The notes beneath the pieces were generated by a model. It had not been told where the DNA came from and made no database searches. It saw nothing but the letters and a program-made list of their open reading frames with translations. Below are positions 11,713-23,008 of a stretch of DNA of 64,000 bases, one piece after another (position 1 is the stretch's first letter; each line of letters starts with the position of its first letter). This DNA comes from Symsagittifera roscoffensis (Eukaryota; Xenacoelomorpha; Acoela; Convolutidae). The translations under genes were made by a program, and so were the position numbers. The DNA lies in assembly GCF_963678635.1 (NCBI RefSeq), contig NC_087064.1, positions 23,362,509 through 23,426,508 on the forward strand, written 5' to 3'.

Positions 11713-13464
11713 TCACAGACTGGCCGTCAGATGAGTCACCACTGGATGATCATCCCCTATAATCGGACTGAGCTTGAGTTGCCTAGCGAAGTTGGATATC
11801 TCTAGCAAGAGGACCTCGTCCAATACGATGACGATGTCAGCCAACTCGTAGAAGCCCCTCAACGCGTGGGACACATCCGCCCACGCCGCCGCCAGTTCTG
11901 ATCTGCGAAGTCTCAAGTTCGTAGGCTCCAGCTCCCGATTGGGAGCTGCCATCAGAATACGCCACCCATTCCCTTCTGCTATCAAGATCAAGATCGCATA
12001 CACAAATTGCAGAGCTGGGGGCATGCTCGCGTACCCGGTGGACGTCGTGAACGCTACTTTTGTCTTGGAGCCAAATCGTGAGGCAACGTTCTCTTGTACT
12101 TCATTCATGGCTGCAAATAATGTCTGGATGGCTTCCCAGATCTTCTTCGGTGCCGGTTCATCACCCTTGAGCTGCTCAAGAAACCCCGTCGCATGCAAGT
12201 GATCGTTCATCCCTGCAAACAGTAGTAGCTCAGGCTCGCAAGGCATCTCCGATTTTATTGCCACCACCAGGGTTAACATCTGGTTTAGCTCCGCTCCCGG
12301 CAGTGAATATATCAGACTTTCCGGCCAAAATAACTTGGGAGACGTTCCCTCAAAGTCCGATCCCGCCACGATGACCACCCTCGCAGCGGCTGGGTCTGCC
12401 CTGTCATAAACTGCCAAGGTTTTGGCCAGCTGCGTATTCCCGCAGGGTTTCCCGTATCTGGGGTCGTCGGCTAATCTCGTACCTTCATACGCGGCGTCTG
12501 GTAATTCCATTTCTCTCGGATCCATCAGTTTGTCCACCACCCTCAACTGTGCTGGAGTGGCCACCCTAATCCTGGCAATGCTGGTTCGGTGCTTGGGAGG
12601 CTCCACCACGAGTCCCGGATTCCCCAATGACTTGAGAGGTCTGTAGTTGATAGGTCCCATCACCGATTTTGTGGCAATCCCAGTAAGATCCGCCGTCTCC
12701 ATCATTTTCGCTCTCGAGAAATGTGTCTCGTGAGCCTTCAGCCAGTCCACGCACTGGTGTCTACCCAAGTCTAAGTCTTCGTGCAACACCCGCTCAAGAC
12801 CCAAAGCTTTCGGTAACTCTAGCCTGCATTCCAGGTCTTCCAAGTCCAGCTCCTTCACCTTCTCCACATATCTCGATCTACTGGTCTCCGCTGGCCTCTC
12901 CGGTTTCTTCTTCTCCGCCACCACCACCGAGGATATTACTGATCCCTGAGGAGTTGATGACGTTGCCTCTTCAGCCTCCATGGGCGCGGCACCCGGCAAC
13001 TTGGTCCGGCTGTTCCTCGAACTGTCTCTAGAATCGGCCATCGCACCCAAGCGACTGGACAAAGCCCTCGGGTTGAAGAAGGGTGGATTTGGGGGTGGTC
13101 CGAATGTGACCTGTGCCGTCTCTAGCAACTCTGCCTCCAATGCGCTTATGTGCCTTTGGAAGACGTCATTTAACCACTCCACCCCTCTGGGCCTATCAAA
13201 TTGAATCCCATCCGAGGATGCATCGTCAGGGAAAGCAGATAGCTCCATTTGCTCGGCCACGTCCAACAGCCCAACGGAGAGGACGCTTCTTTGGTGTATC
13301 TGCCTGATTATTTCGTTCAGGTTTCGCACTTTTGTGTTCATCTCCATTGCATGTTGGTCCGCTTTCATGTTGTAAGGGATGGTGCACACCGTAAGAATGG
13401 CCGGATCCATTTGAATCCGCAATTCCTCAAGAATGCAGCTTATCTTGTCGTGCAGCCTCGTCAC
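11713..13464 (-). pseudogene. ORF2 remnant of element 1: end of SGNH hydrolase domain plus second SGNH-like domain
   Basis: The 583-codon frame covers residues about 478-1090 of intact ORF2. Its start completes the first SGNH domain; the usual D-x-x-H block reads SDGIQF, so the catalytic His is replaced by Gln here (element 2 has DGVHF). After a Ser/Pro-rich linker comes the second SGNH-like domain, with IVAGSDFEG (block I-like) and FAGMNDHL (block III-like), then TGYASMPPALQFVY and APNRE, all shared with element 2. The conservation of AGSD, G.ND and the following blocks in two diverged elements supports a real domain and not a chance match. A stop at 11713 interrupts the frame. Confidence 0.85.
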
Positions 13465-13757
13465 CTTCCTTGCTTCCCCCTAGACACGTCATTCGTCCCG
13501 ACCATCAGAGTCACCGTGTATATTCTTGCCATCCCTAGCATCTCAAGTGTTGCTAACATCTGCGGCGTCGCAGCTCCAGCGAAGCTCAAGATCCCCGTTT
13601 GCCAATGGGACTGGATCCGGGTCAGCACCCGCAACAAGCTGTCCCCTATGATCAGGTGGACCGCCCCCTCGGGCACACGTGGCTGCGTGAGGTATTCCAC
13701 CCAAGCCGCGTCATGGAAGCAATCTCTTCTGTCTCTCTGCGCCGTTTTTTTTTTCAT
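13461..13757 (-). pseudogene. ORF2 remnant of element 1: first half of SGNH/GDSL hydrolase domain
   Basis: The frame encodes HLIIGDSLL (block I, catalytic Ser) and MVGTNDVS (block III, Asn), with a glycine-containing LSFAGAA block between. These are the hallmark motifs of SGNH hydrolases such as esterases and lipases. The frame is separated from the preceding ORF2 piece by a SINE inserted at 13745-13944, and a frameshift at about 13461 leads into the rest of the domain. Confidence 0.88.
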
Positions 13758-13955
13758 TTGCCCCCGGCCTGCTCAGTGCAGGACCAACCGTGGGGGAGGG
13801 GGAGATGTCATCCATTTTGCCGCAGCCGGTCCCACCTTGAGGAGGCGGATGATACTGGGACCCCTCCAGCCGTGACCGAAGCGGGATTCGAACGCATGAC
13901 CCTCGTGTTAAGAGAGATGTGCCGAACCCACTTGACCACGACTGCTCTGCGCCGT
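13735..13955 (-). mobile_element. tRNA-derived SINE with 11-bp target-site duplication
   Basis: CTCTGCGCCGT is present at 13735-13745 and again at 13945-13955. On the minus strand the ~200 bp between them start with a tRNA-like head holding an A box (TGGTCAAGTGG, 13928-13938) and a B box (CGTTCGAATCCC, about 13883-13894). A ~100-bp body follows, and the element ends in a run of 10 A (13745-13754). Head, poly(A) tail and direct repeats are the signature of a SINE mobilised by a LINE. The head cannot fold into a good tRNA (weak T stem and acceptor), so it is not a functional tRNA gene. It disrupts ORF2 just before the SGNH domain. Confidence 0.82.
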
Positions 13956-13986
13956 GCTCCAGTCCATCCGATTGTGCCTGTGGTAT

Positions 13987-14487
13987 CTACCTTCCGTATT
14001 CTTCTTGTAACTTGAGATCACCACACTCCTGACAGGTTGCTCCCCCCCCCCACGTCGAGGGTAGCTCCACTCTTGCTGGACTCTCGCGACTCCTTAGCTG
14101 TAGCCGCTCGTGCAACTCTTTCAGTCGTGACGAGCTACCACTCACCTGACTACTACTCGGGGTCGAACTTGGTGTATATCCAGGCAGCGCGACGTCCATC
14201 AACGGGCGTATTACTTGTGTCTCTAGACCCCGCAGGGAGGACGCTGATTCAGTCGGTATCAACACTTCCAACCCTTCGTTAATATGTTCTTGAGCCGCGC
14301 GATCGAGGTTAAATCGTCCCTTCGACCTAGGAGCTTCATCCACATCCATACGTGACTCTGGTCTTGAGCCAGTCACCACCCGCTCTTTGGGCCTAGCCCC
14401 TTTCTGCATGTCGAGCTCGCGTTGTCGTTGCTGGATCCTTTCAAGCTCCGATTTCAGCTGCTCGCAATTCGCGGCATTCTCTCGCAC
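13987..14487 (-). pseudogene. ORF2 remnant of element 1, coiled coil and linker
   Basis: The 166-codon frame sits where intact ORF2 has residues about 155-390. It begins with a heptad-like stretch rich in Glu, Gln, Arg and Leu (LKSELERIQQRQRELDMQ), matching the coiled coil of element 2 in position and character, then a Ser/Pro-rich linker. Sequence identity is low, so the assignment rests on order. Confidence 0.6.
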
Positions 14488-14513
14488 TCTTTCTGCTTGT
14501 AGCTGTTAAGCTC

Positions 14514-14867
14514 TCAACATGTCCAGTTCCCTCCGCCATACTCAGTATTGTTACTCAAGCCAGGGTTCCTTGCCAGGTCGAACCCCCTTATTGCTCCATC
14601 CACGTTCCAGGACAGCCACCTGGTTTGCTCTTGATTGGATATTCCATCGGTGGTGTAGCCTACCATCAAAACCGCTTCTGTTGCAGACTCCCGGCACTCG
14701 CCCTGTTCCTCCAACTGAAGGATGGCATTCAACATCACTGCCATTCTCTCATCCACTTGAGTATAATCCAGGTCCCTCAGACGTCTGTACAACTCGTTAA
14801 GTGTGGGTTTTTTCAAAGCCGATGGCATGGACTTCCAGAATCGATCTGCCATTTCCGTAATTTCCAA
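14514..14867 (-). pseudogene. ORF2 remnant of element 1, N-terminal domain
   Basis: The 117-codon frame aligns with the first 100 residues of intact ORF2: LNELYRRLRDLDYTQVDERM against LDEIYQRLIDCDFTREDPGL, then EAVLM, a Trp/Arg segment and DLAR.PGL. It marks the ORF2 start of element 1. The upstream 450 bp contain a 20-bp tandem repeat and no promoter that I can name. Confidence 0.8.
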
Positions 14868-15319
14868 GTGATCTTGAGTATTAGCAACTTGAGTTTTACC
14901 TGAGCAACTTGAGTTTTACCTGAGCAACTTGAGTTTACTTTAGCAACTTCAGTTTACTTCATGAGGTGTCGTTCAATTTGCGTTCTCTTTCTTCAATTGA
15001 ATACAGTTGGGTAGTCAATTTGACTTTACCAAATCAATCTGAAAATAACACCCGATTTTTAGACTAACAGGCTGTGTTCCTAACCTAAAAACCCCCTTCA
15101 CTACTATAGTTAAAACCCTTTCCTTTTCGTCCTACTAAAATAGTTCAATTGGAAATTTTCTAAAAACATGCAGATTCATTCTATGTTTTAGCACCATCAA
15201 TCATTTAAAATATTAATTGTCATGCCAATCACCTCTAAGATTCTTTACCTGTTTTGTACCCCCACACCTAACTCGAGATTCTTCCCTCATGCCCAACTCG
15301 AGACCCCCGCGTATCCGAC
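14868..15319 (-). other. Inter-ORF spacer of element 1 with a 20-bp repeat
   Basis: The spacer separates the ORF1 stop (15320) from the ORF2 start. At 14882-14959 a 20-bp unit (AGCAACTTGAGTTTTACCTG) is repeated about four times. The equivalent spacer of element 2 (42882-43336) also has short direct repeats but of different sequence. Confidence 0.7.
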
Positions 15320-16099
15320 TCAGGCGATGCTCAAGTAGTATTTCTTGTGAAGATGCACCATTATCTCAGTTTCTGCGAAGACCACGTGTAGGATAGCGTA
15401 CAATTCCCTTGGGCTCAATTTGCCCCTGTTTGGGTCATACACCGGCATTGAGACCTCCGTTATCCCTCTTTCAATCATGAAGTCTCGTAGTCTTGTTAGT
15501 GCCAACATCACGTGTTCGGGATCGATCGTGTTCCTGTCATTGATCCTCGTCACTAGGAAGCACAGGTATTTGCCCGGGACTTGTGCTACTGATGGTGGAA
15601 GCGCTGCCATTCCTCCCAGTCCTGGTCTCTGTCTAAACAGAAACTCCCTGTTCTGGTACTCTCTCTTGAAGTCAGCTTTCAGTCTTGATTTGAAACTCAT
15701 GTCCGCCGTGATACAGATTGCGCTAGTCCTGTCTGACAGAATGAAGTCACTATCCGTTATCAGGATATTTTCTGAGTATTCGTTTGGTATTTCAAACTTC
15801 GTTTTGAAATTCCGTCCTATGGTAGGCTCGGCCTCCTCCCCTTCCAGTTCCAGTCCGCACTTTTCTCTCACTTCTCTGAGTTTCTTTATCATCAAATTTT
15901 CGGTGTGGGTAAATCCTACCCCCACTCCCCGGACAAAAATATTTATCGACGTCCCCGTCGATGATGCTGGGTCTGAATTATCTGGCGGAATGTCGAGCGG
16001 GCTGTCTGTTGCCGTCCAGCCGAAAAGAGGATCCTCCGCTGATATGTCAACTTGCTGTATGCTCTGTCCTTCCTCGCTTCCGTTCTTGACATCGCGCAT
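15320..16099 (-). pseudogene. ORF1 remnant of element 1: C-terminal macro-like domain
   Basis: The 259-codon frame matches residues about 2925-3180 of the intact Gag-Pol of element 2. Blocks AICITADMSFKSRLKADFKR, GKYLCFLVTR, ALTRLRDFM.ERGI and SMPVYDPNRGKL follow the order of TARG1-type macro domains (ADP-ribose binding or hydrolysis). The usual GCGLD loop is replaced by YDPNRGKL, as in element 2. The frame continues in phase from 16100-16699, broken only by a TAG where element 2 has TGG (Trp). Confidence 0.8.
15897..15963 (-). promoter_or_regulatory. Conserved internal purine tract (central PPT candidate) in element 1
   Basis: The minus strand carries TTTTTGTCCGGGGAGTGGGG inside the coding region. 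The surrounding ~66 bp differ from the same site in element 2 (43917-43983) at only four positions, although the neighbouring coding sequence is strongly diverged. The core CCGGGGAGT equals that of the 3' polypurine tract. A second priming site for plus-strand synthesis is the simplest reading. Confidence 0.55.
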
Positions 16100-16699
16100 C
16101 TATTCTAATATCCTCAGGTTCGTATTCTCCCTCCTCTCTATCTCGCTCTGTTCTAAATCCGTCTCCCGCTCCGGCGTCGAGTAGTCTTCCTGTGGGTAGT
16201 GTTCATTATCATCGATGATCTGCCATTCACCATCTGCCGTCAGCTCGCCCACACTTATTAGTTCTTTGCCTAGGTCATCGGGTTGTATCTTGTCGATCAG
16301 GAAGTCGTCCCCATACCTGTTGTACCTCATGCCTGTGCGTTTGCGATTGCCACTCCTTGTCCCCGCTGGTATTGACAAGTCTGGTTCAGTCCACCTCGGC
16401 ACCTCACCTTGCTCCGGATCGTTCCAATCTTCTTCCAAAAAAGATTCCGCTTCAGAGTCCGCGTCTATTTTTTCATTGTCATCCAAATTCAAGTTCTCAT
16501 TGCCATCATTCTTAACTCTGGTGCCTTTTTCGTTCACTTCACATGCTGGTTCGACCAGTAGGTACTCTAGTCCCTCCATTTCCTTTGGTATACACCAGTC
16601 CTCTGGGGATGGGACATGAGGCTTCAGGTTCTCATAATGTGCTGCTCGCCCAGTACTCAAGCGGTAGAACCGTCCTTGTTGATGTACTTCAGTTATCAT
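16100..16699 (-). pseudogene. ORF1 remnant of element 1: integrase C-terminal end and acidic linker
   Basis: The 199-codon frame begins ITEVHQQGRFYRLSTGRAAH, the segment after the GPY/F-type motif of Ty3-like integrases, then an acidic, low-complexity stretch as in element 2 (residues about 2705-2925). It is in phase with 16727-18025, from which it is separated by a TAA that replaces a Lys codon. Confidence 0.88.
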
Positions 16700-16726
16700 G
16701 AATGGTACTCTCCATTTCTTGAGTAG

Positions 16727-18025
16727 TTACTTCGTCCCTTTGGGCGGTATCACATTCTGGAAAACCCACATATACTGGCCCACTTCATATGGCTTTGCCT
16801 GTAATATCTTTTCATCATATTTCTTGCGCTGTCTCATTTGTGCCTGCGCAGTGTTCCTCCTGCATAGCTCGTTTATTTCCTGCTGTCTCCTGATCGCTTC
16901 TTTCACGTAAGTTTGAGGCGACGTCCTCTTCCCTTCATACTCCGGGTAAAAGAACGTCAGGGGCATCGCTCTCTCTTTGCCTGTCAACATCATTAATGGA
17001 CTGATTCCCGTCGTTGAGTGTTGAGTACTGTTGTATGCCCCTACGACTTGCGGCAGATACTTATCCCAGTCCGTCATGTATCTAGAGCAGTATACCCTCA
17101 GCATGTTCACCAATGTTCTATTCTGTCTCTCTACCAGCCCGTTGGTCTGAGGATGGTAAGTCGTTGAGTGTGCTTGAGCAATGTGTGACCTCTTCATTAA
17201 TTCCTTAGTCAAGTCCCCCACAAAGGCCTTGCCGTTGTCTGACTGAAAAGTCATTGGACAACCATACCTTGATATCCAATGGGTTATCAAGTGGTCACAA
17301 GTCTCCTCTGCCGAAGCTGTTTGACACGGTACCGCTTCTGCCAGCTTTGTGAAGTGATCAATTATAACCAGTATCTGGTTATACCCCGACTCCGTCATAC
17401 AGATCTTCTGATGGTCTATTTGCACCACTTCATTAAATTCCGAGCTTTCCACCGACTTGAGTGGGAATTTCATCTTCCTTGGGTCTTTCACTTGCAAGCA
17501 TGCCAGGCATGCATTCACCCACCTCTCACAGGCTTTCCTCAATCCTGGCCAATCGAACCTGTGAAGTATTCTTTGTTGCACCTTGTCTATCCCCTGGTGC
17601 CCCATTTGGTCATGTGATCTGAACAGCACCTCTGTCTGATACAATTGTGGTAATATGATGAGGTTGTGCTTGTGTAGCATCTTGTCCTCGTCTTTTCTCT
17701 TGCATGCTACCACCCCGTCAGCCGTGTGATAGAGTAACTCTTTCCTCTCTTTGTAGAACTGGCTCAGGATCTTGTAGCTGTCTTCTTCAAGTTCCCCTTT
17801 CTCCTTGGACCCCATTCGGATCCATTTGGAGAGATTGCTTGTCATCTTGTCATTCTTCTGGGCTCTTATCAGGTCCGACAGCCTATATCTCGCCTTGACA
17901 TGTTCCTTCAGCGCCATGATCTGCCCATTCATCTCCCCAGGGTTGTGGACGTCGTCATTCAGCTTCACGCATACTATCCTCCTTACTACCTTCATGTCAT
18001 CTTCTGGCACCAGATTTGTTCTCAC
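16727..18025 (-). pseudogene. ORF1 remnant of element 1: integrase
   Basis: The 432-codon frame holds the HHCC zinc domain (FRSHDQMGHQG then ACLACLQVK) and the D,D-35-E core: VVQIDHQ, SDNGKAFVG and YHPQTNGLVERQ. All catalytic residues are present. Integrase inserts the element DNA into the host genome. The frame is shifted relative to the RNase H piece upstream and ends in a TAA just before the C-terminal GPF-like segment, so the protein could not be made whole. Confidence 0.93.
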
Positions 18026-18093
18026 ATTTGAATTGCATGATAGTTCCCTGAATGGCTTCCTCGAAACTGCAATCTTTCAAGTTCTTCACCACC

Positions 18094-19167
18094 TCATAAT
18101 TCCTGCACTCCCAAGTTGGAGGTTCCCGAGGACGGATCTGTTTGTAATTCCCTGTCGTGGTGTCTAATCTTTTCTTCTGCCAATATCATGCAGAGACTAT
18201 CTTGATTGTCACTGCTCGCTTCCGAGTCCTCATCCCACATTTCACACTCCCCGGACAAATTTTCTCCTTCAGTGTTTTCTTCTTCCGTGGACGTGGACCG
18301 CTCCCCGGACTCTTGACCTAGTCCCAGGTATTCAGCTTCTTCGTTGAACTCCACTCTCTTTTTCCTAACTCTAGTCTGTTCAAGTATTTCGGCTGGGATC
18401 TTTTCAACCAGTGACTGCACCACTTCCTTCCCATCAAGGTTAGTCACCTTCGAGGTATTTCTATCACTAGCTGTCCCGCTCTTTCGCAGTATTGTAACCT
18501 CAGGTTCCTCCTTACAGTTTTCTTGAATCACGGGCTTATCATCTGCTAGTTTCTCGAGTAACCCCTTTAAGTCTTCGTCTATTTGTGCTTCCCCCGTCTC
18601 TACCTGGTTGAGATCGTAGCCTTTTGCTTTGAGCGTCTCCCTCACGATCTTTGACTTGAGCAATATTCCTATCGGCATCCCTCGGTTCTTTTTCAAGATT
18701 GTTTCTTTCGTAGTATCTTTTGGTAACTCGGGGTGATCTTCTATTGGTTTGCCTGATTTGTCCAACCATCTCGTGAGAGGAAGACTGTCATACGTTTCCT
18801 TGTCCATGAAGGAGAAGCCATCCTTGATCTCAGGTCTATCTGCCTCCCTCTGTTCTTGCCTCTCGTAGAACTCCGTCTTCTTGCTCAAGCTGTCAGCATT
18901 TTGATGTTTGTCTCGTGTTCTATGCTCAATTATCATATCGTATCCGTCCAGGCGAACTACCCACCTCCCAATGTAACTTTGATCCATTGAGTACGTCTTC
19001 AGCCAGCTTAGTGCCCTGTTGTCGACTAGCAGCTTGAATGGCTCGCTGCCTAGGTATGCCCTATATTTCTCGACAAAGGTAACCACCGCGAACATCTCTG
19101 CTTTCGCTGATCCGTACTTCATTTCCGTGTCACTTAGGACTTTGCTCCCGTACGCTATTGGTCTCAA
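18094..19167 (-). pseudogene. ORF1 remnant of element 1: RNase H and linker to integrase
   Basis: The 357-codon frame covers the second half of RNase H (KAEMFAVVTFVEKYRAYLG, LLVDNRALSWL, NADSLSKK) and a ~260-residue acidic linker. Within the linker LSGECEM and ESGERS are encoded by CCGGGGAGT-type purine stretches (18246-18258, 18301-18310), as in the repeated linker of element 2. A one-base change near 19170 shifts it out of phase with the RT piece. Confidence 0.92.
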
Positions 19168-21274
19168 GACTGTCTTTTTTCACGTTCCACACTTGTTCCT
19201 GGTGGAGTATTCCCGATATCGCTACTACCGACGCGTCCGTATCCAGCACGTACATCCCTTTCTCTGTTGGCATCCCTAGTACTGGTGCCTCGCACAACTC
19301 TTTCTTTATTCTCTGGAATGACTCTTCCGCTGCGTTGTTCCACGTGAACTTCTTGCCCTTGTGCCTCATTAACTGTTGCATCGGATAAACCTTGTCTGCA
19401 TAGCCTTTGACGAAATCTCTGTAGTAATTTGCAAAACCCAGGAATCTCATCAATTGGTGTTCCGTTTTCGGCAATTTCCAAGTTAGAACTGCTTCTACTG
19501 CGTCTGGATCTGGTCTGATGCCGTGTTTGTCCACCATCCTGCCCAAGTTTTTTATCGAGTCCTTTAGTATCTCACACTTTGATGGTTTGCACTTCAGCCA
19601 CGAGCTCTTCAAGCACGCAAATACTTCGTCAAGTCTCTCAATGTGGTCCTCCAGTGTGGGTGTTGCTATTACCACGTCATCCACGTAGCACATTACCAGA
19701 TTGCCGTACTTTTTCGTCACGCCTATCAGCGCGTGTGCCATCAGCCGCTGAAACGTGGCAGTGGCATTGCATAGTCCAAACGGCATCCGTTTCCATTGAA
19801 ACAGACCCAACTCGCAGGCAAACCCTGTCTTGTCCCTGTCCTGTTTCCTGAGTGGTACCTGCCAAAAGGCCGAGCCTAAATCAAGAGTAGTAAAAAATTT
19901 TGCATCACCTAACTTCGAGAGATTCTCATCAATCCTAGTCATGGGATAGGCATCCTTCATCGTGACGGAGTTCAGGTATCGAAAGTCACAACAAAACCTC
20001 AACTGGTCGCCTTTCTTTTTGGCCATCACTACTCCACACGCCCACGGTGATTTGGATGGTTCTATCATGTCATACTCTAGTAGCGTCTCAATCTCCTTTC
20101 TACACGCATCCGATTTGTGTGGGGTCATGCGCCTCGCCCCCTCCCTGTGAGGTATTGCGTTTTCCTCAAGTTCTATTTCATGCTCAACAAAATTACAACA
20201 CCCGATGTCTGCCTTATGTCTTGAAAAAACCTCCTCGTTCCGTTCTAGTACGTCCTTGATGGCTTCGAGCTGTTCGTCCGTTAACTTACCTCTTAAGTGT
20301 TCAATTTCCGGTAAGACCGGTGTATCACTCTGTATTTCATCTAGTGTGGGCCGTTCCGGGAAATTCGAACAGCTCGATAGTCCATCGTCTGTCTCTGACT
20401 TAAGTGACTTCACAAGACCTGATGAATCTTTTATTTTCGTCAATCGTCTCAAGATACAAATTTTGTCCCTATGATTGGGACAATCAACAACTTCATTTTG
20501 TTTATGGTTTTCAGTCATTTCATATCGAGTTTTTACAGGTAAAGCATATCCCAGTTTCCTCCCCCTCTGTATCGTGATTGGCATGTCAAGGGTATTCAAC
20601 AAGACACTCACGCAGAGACCGCTCTTCGTGATCGAGAAGGATCTTCCTAAAACAGCAGCACTTTGACTGTTTGGATTTGGGACTATGCATACCTGCTTGT
20701 TGTCACTTAGTTCATTGTAATTTTTCATTCGTAAGCTTACGATCGCCGCCTCGTTCTTCTTTAGCCTCACCCTCCTACTCAAGAATACCGGTGCTTTGGT
20801 CTCATTTGCCATTATTAAATTTACCGGTTTGATTGCGTACCTCCTATCCGGGTTCCGTATCCTGAACATTGCGTTGTTTAGATCAATCGCTACATCAAAG
20901 TTCCTGATGAAGTCTCTGCCTAAAATAAATTGGTCAGACTCATCTAGGTTTTCTACCACAAGAAAGCTCATCCACAGGTTACGTTCCCCCAGATTGAGGG
21001 CTATTATCGGCATTCTGCCCAACACCCGCAGGGCCCCTTTGTTTGCAGCTGACAACCGTATTCTCGAATCTATCAAATCATCCTTTTTGAAGCCCATTCG
21101 TTCCCAAGTATCGATTGGTATGACACTCAAGACTGCTCCCGTATCAAGTAACCCACGTAACTGAGTCTTTTTACCACTTATGTCTAGCACATGTGCTGTC
21201 ACATCTGCCTCTGTCCCGATGTGCATTGCATCTTCTTCAAGCATGGCGCAGTGTCCAATCGATCTCACTTTCAA
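19130..21274 (-). pseudogene. ORF1 remnant of element 1: protease, reverse transcriptase, start of RNase H
   Basis: The 714-codon frame holds the aspartic protease motif LLDTGAVLSVIP with FILGRDF, the reverse transcriptase palm (RFCCDFRYLN, FTTLDLGSAFWQVPL, LCNATATFQR, MCYVDDVV) and the first RNase H block (VLDTDASVVAISG). All key acidic residues are intact. It is in phase with the gag piece upstream but separated by an in-frame TGA at 21284; in element 2 this position reads through. Confidence 0.95.
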
Positions 21275-21283
21275 CTCTTCTTT

Positions 21284-22960
21284 TCACATGTAGATTTGCC
21301 CAATTAGGTCTTCATCACATGTTATCATTGTTTTCGTATAGATGTTGATTCCATCTATATTTAGCATCACCTCATGTGGACCATAAACTTCTGTGTACCT
21401 ATTATCAACACGTACCGACTTGCTACCCCCTCTCGTGAGTAGTGTCCTCAATGCTCTAGAAGTCGTTTGTGGGCTTATACAACTCAAGTAATCTGCGTAC
21501 ACATCAATGTGCATTATTGTCTCGTCACATGGTTCGCTCAAGTTTCTCGTTACTTCATGGCCGCCCACAGTGATTATTGACATTATTCTTGCCCCAATCT
21601 TTGTTATGCCAAATGGCTTTCCTGTAACCATCTTTAAAATGTTGCAGTTTCCATTTCTTGTCGACCCCTCTGCAGCTTCTGGTATTGTTTGTGAGCAATT
21701 TAATGCTTCGTTCATTTTCTGTCTTTCCATTTCTTGCTTCAGACGTTGTTCTATTTCTTTCGCTGCCAGGTCCTGTTTCACTTTGTTGATAGCCTCCGCT
21801 GCCGCCTTCTCATAATTTATTTCTAGGGCGTTCTTTGCCGTGGCCTCTATTGCACTATTACATTGTGTTACAGCTTTCACTGTTTTCGTCGGTAGCTCCG
21901 CACTTGGTTTTTCTAGGTTTTTCGTCTCATATTCACCTTGTCTGTTTCTCTGGTTTTGTACCGCTGCTAACGCCAACTTGTGTTTAGGGTGACTCTGATT
22001 CTTGACCGCCTCCCAAAACAACGGACAGTCCATCCTGAAGTGCCCCTCTAAGTTGCAGAAGAAGCATCTTGCACCTATTTTGATGATCAAGCCACTAGAG
22101 AACTCGTGTTCCTCCATCTGGCTCATATCTTCCTCATCGGGTGCATATCCCAAACTCTTCATGCCCTGCTTGTATGTCGTGCAATCCACCACATGATGGT
22201 CAGCTGACCCGCAGTTCGCGCATGATCTGCGTTTGTCCATGTCATCTCTGGGCTTGTACCATGACGACCTTTGTGGCTGACTCCCCCCTTGCGTATTCCT
22301 GTTGTCTGAGTACGAGTATTTCTTGGGTTTCATCAGCATGTATTCTCTTGAATTCTGCCTCATCTCTTCTAGAGTTGGTGCACTGTCTTTCGACAATGTA
22401 TAGTATGTTGCTAACATCGTTCTCAAGTCATCACTTTTTACCCCATCAATGAACTTTGAGGCGATGCTGAAGTTCCTTCGATTGGTAGATTCTTCCGGGT
22501 CACTCCTTCTTCTCAAGCTCTCAAGATCATCTAGGAACCTGTCTATCGATTCATCATCCCTTTGTCTTCTCTTTTCAAATCGCATCATCGCTTGATGACC
22601 CTTCATGCCTGAGCCGAATCGATTTAACAATATTTCAAAGATTTTGTCCGCTGTATCGCGTTCCTCTTCTTTCTTCGCAACCACGCATTTCAATGCTGTG
22701 CCTTCCAGATTGCTCAGTATCGCTGTGCATGCTTGCCTCTCATCGTTCAAGTTGTCTTGTTCCAAGTGCAACCTCATGACTTCTACCCAAGTGTCAATGC
22801 ATCCATCTGAATCGTCTTTGAATTCTTTTGGTTTCTTGAAAATTTTTCTGGATTTGTTGCTTCCTTTTTCACTCGAATCGGTGTTCCTTGTAGCGAAGGC
22901 CTCTAGTGTCCTGTTCATCATTTCCCAGGTGCTTGCCCATGTCATCGCATCCGGTCCCAC
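21284..22960 (-). pseudogene. ORF1 remnant of element 1: Gag core and zinc knuckles
   Basis: The 558-codon frame has a retrotransposon Gag domain (DGCIDTWVEVMRLHLEQDNL onward) and two CX2CX4HX4C knuckles (CANCGSADHHVVDC and CFFCNLEGHFRMDC), which would coat and package element RNA. The region after the knuckles is charged and helical, then a conserved ~130-residue pre-protease segment. It is bounded on both sides by in-frame TGA codons at which element 2 is open. Confidence 0.93.
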
Positions 22961-23008
22961 GTTGTTCTGAGTGGTGGAGTCTCCTGGACCACTAGTTGTG
23001 TTCGCTGT

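Noticed and set aside
13861-13955. Functional tRNA gene (A and B boxes, CTTAACA loop)
   Set aside because: Stems pair poorly, and the sequence continues into a body with poly(A) and an 11-bp duplication, so it is a SINE head.
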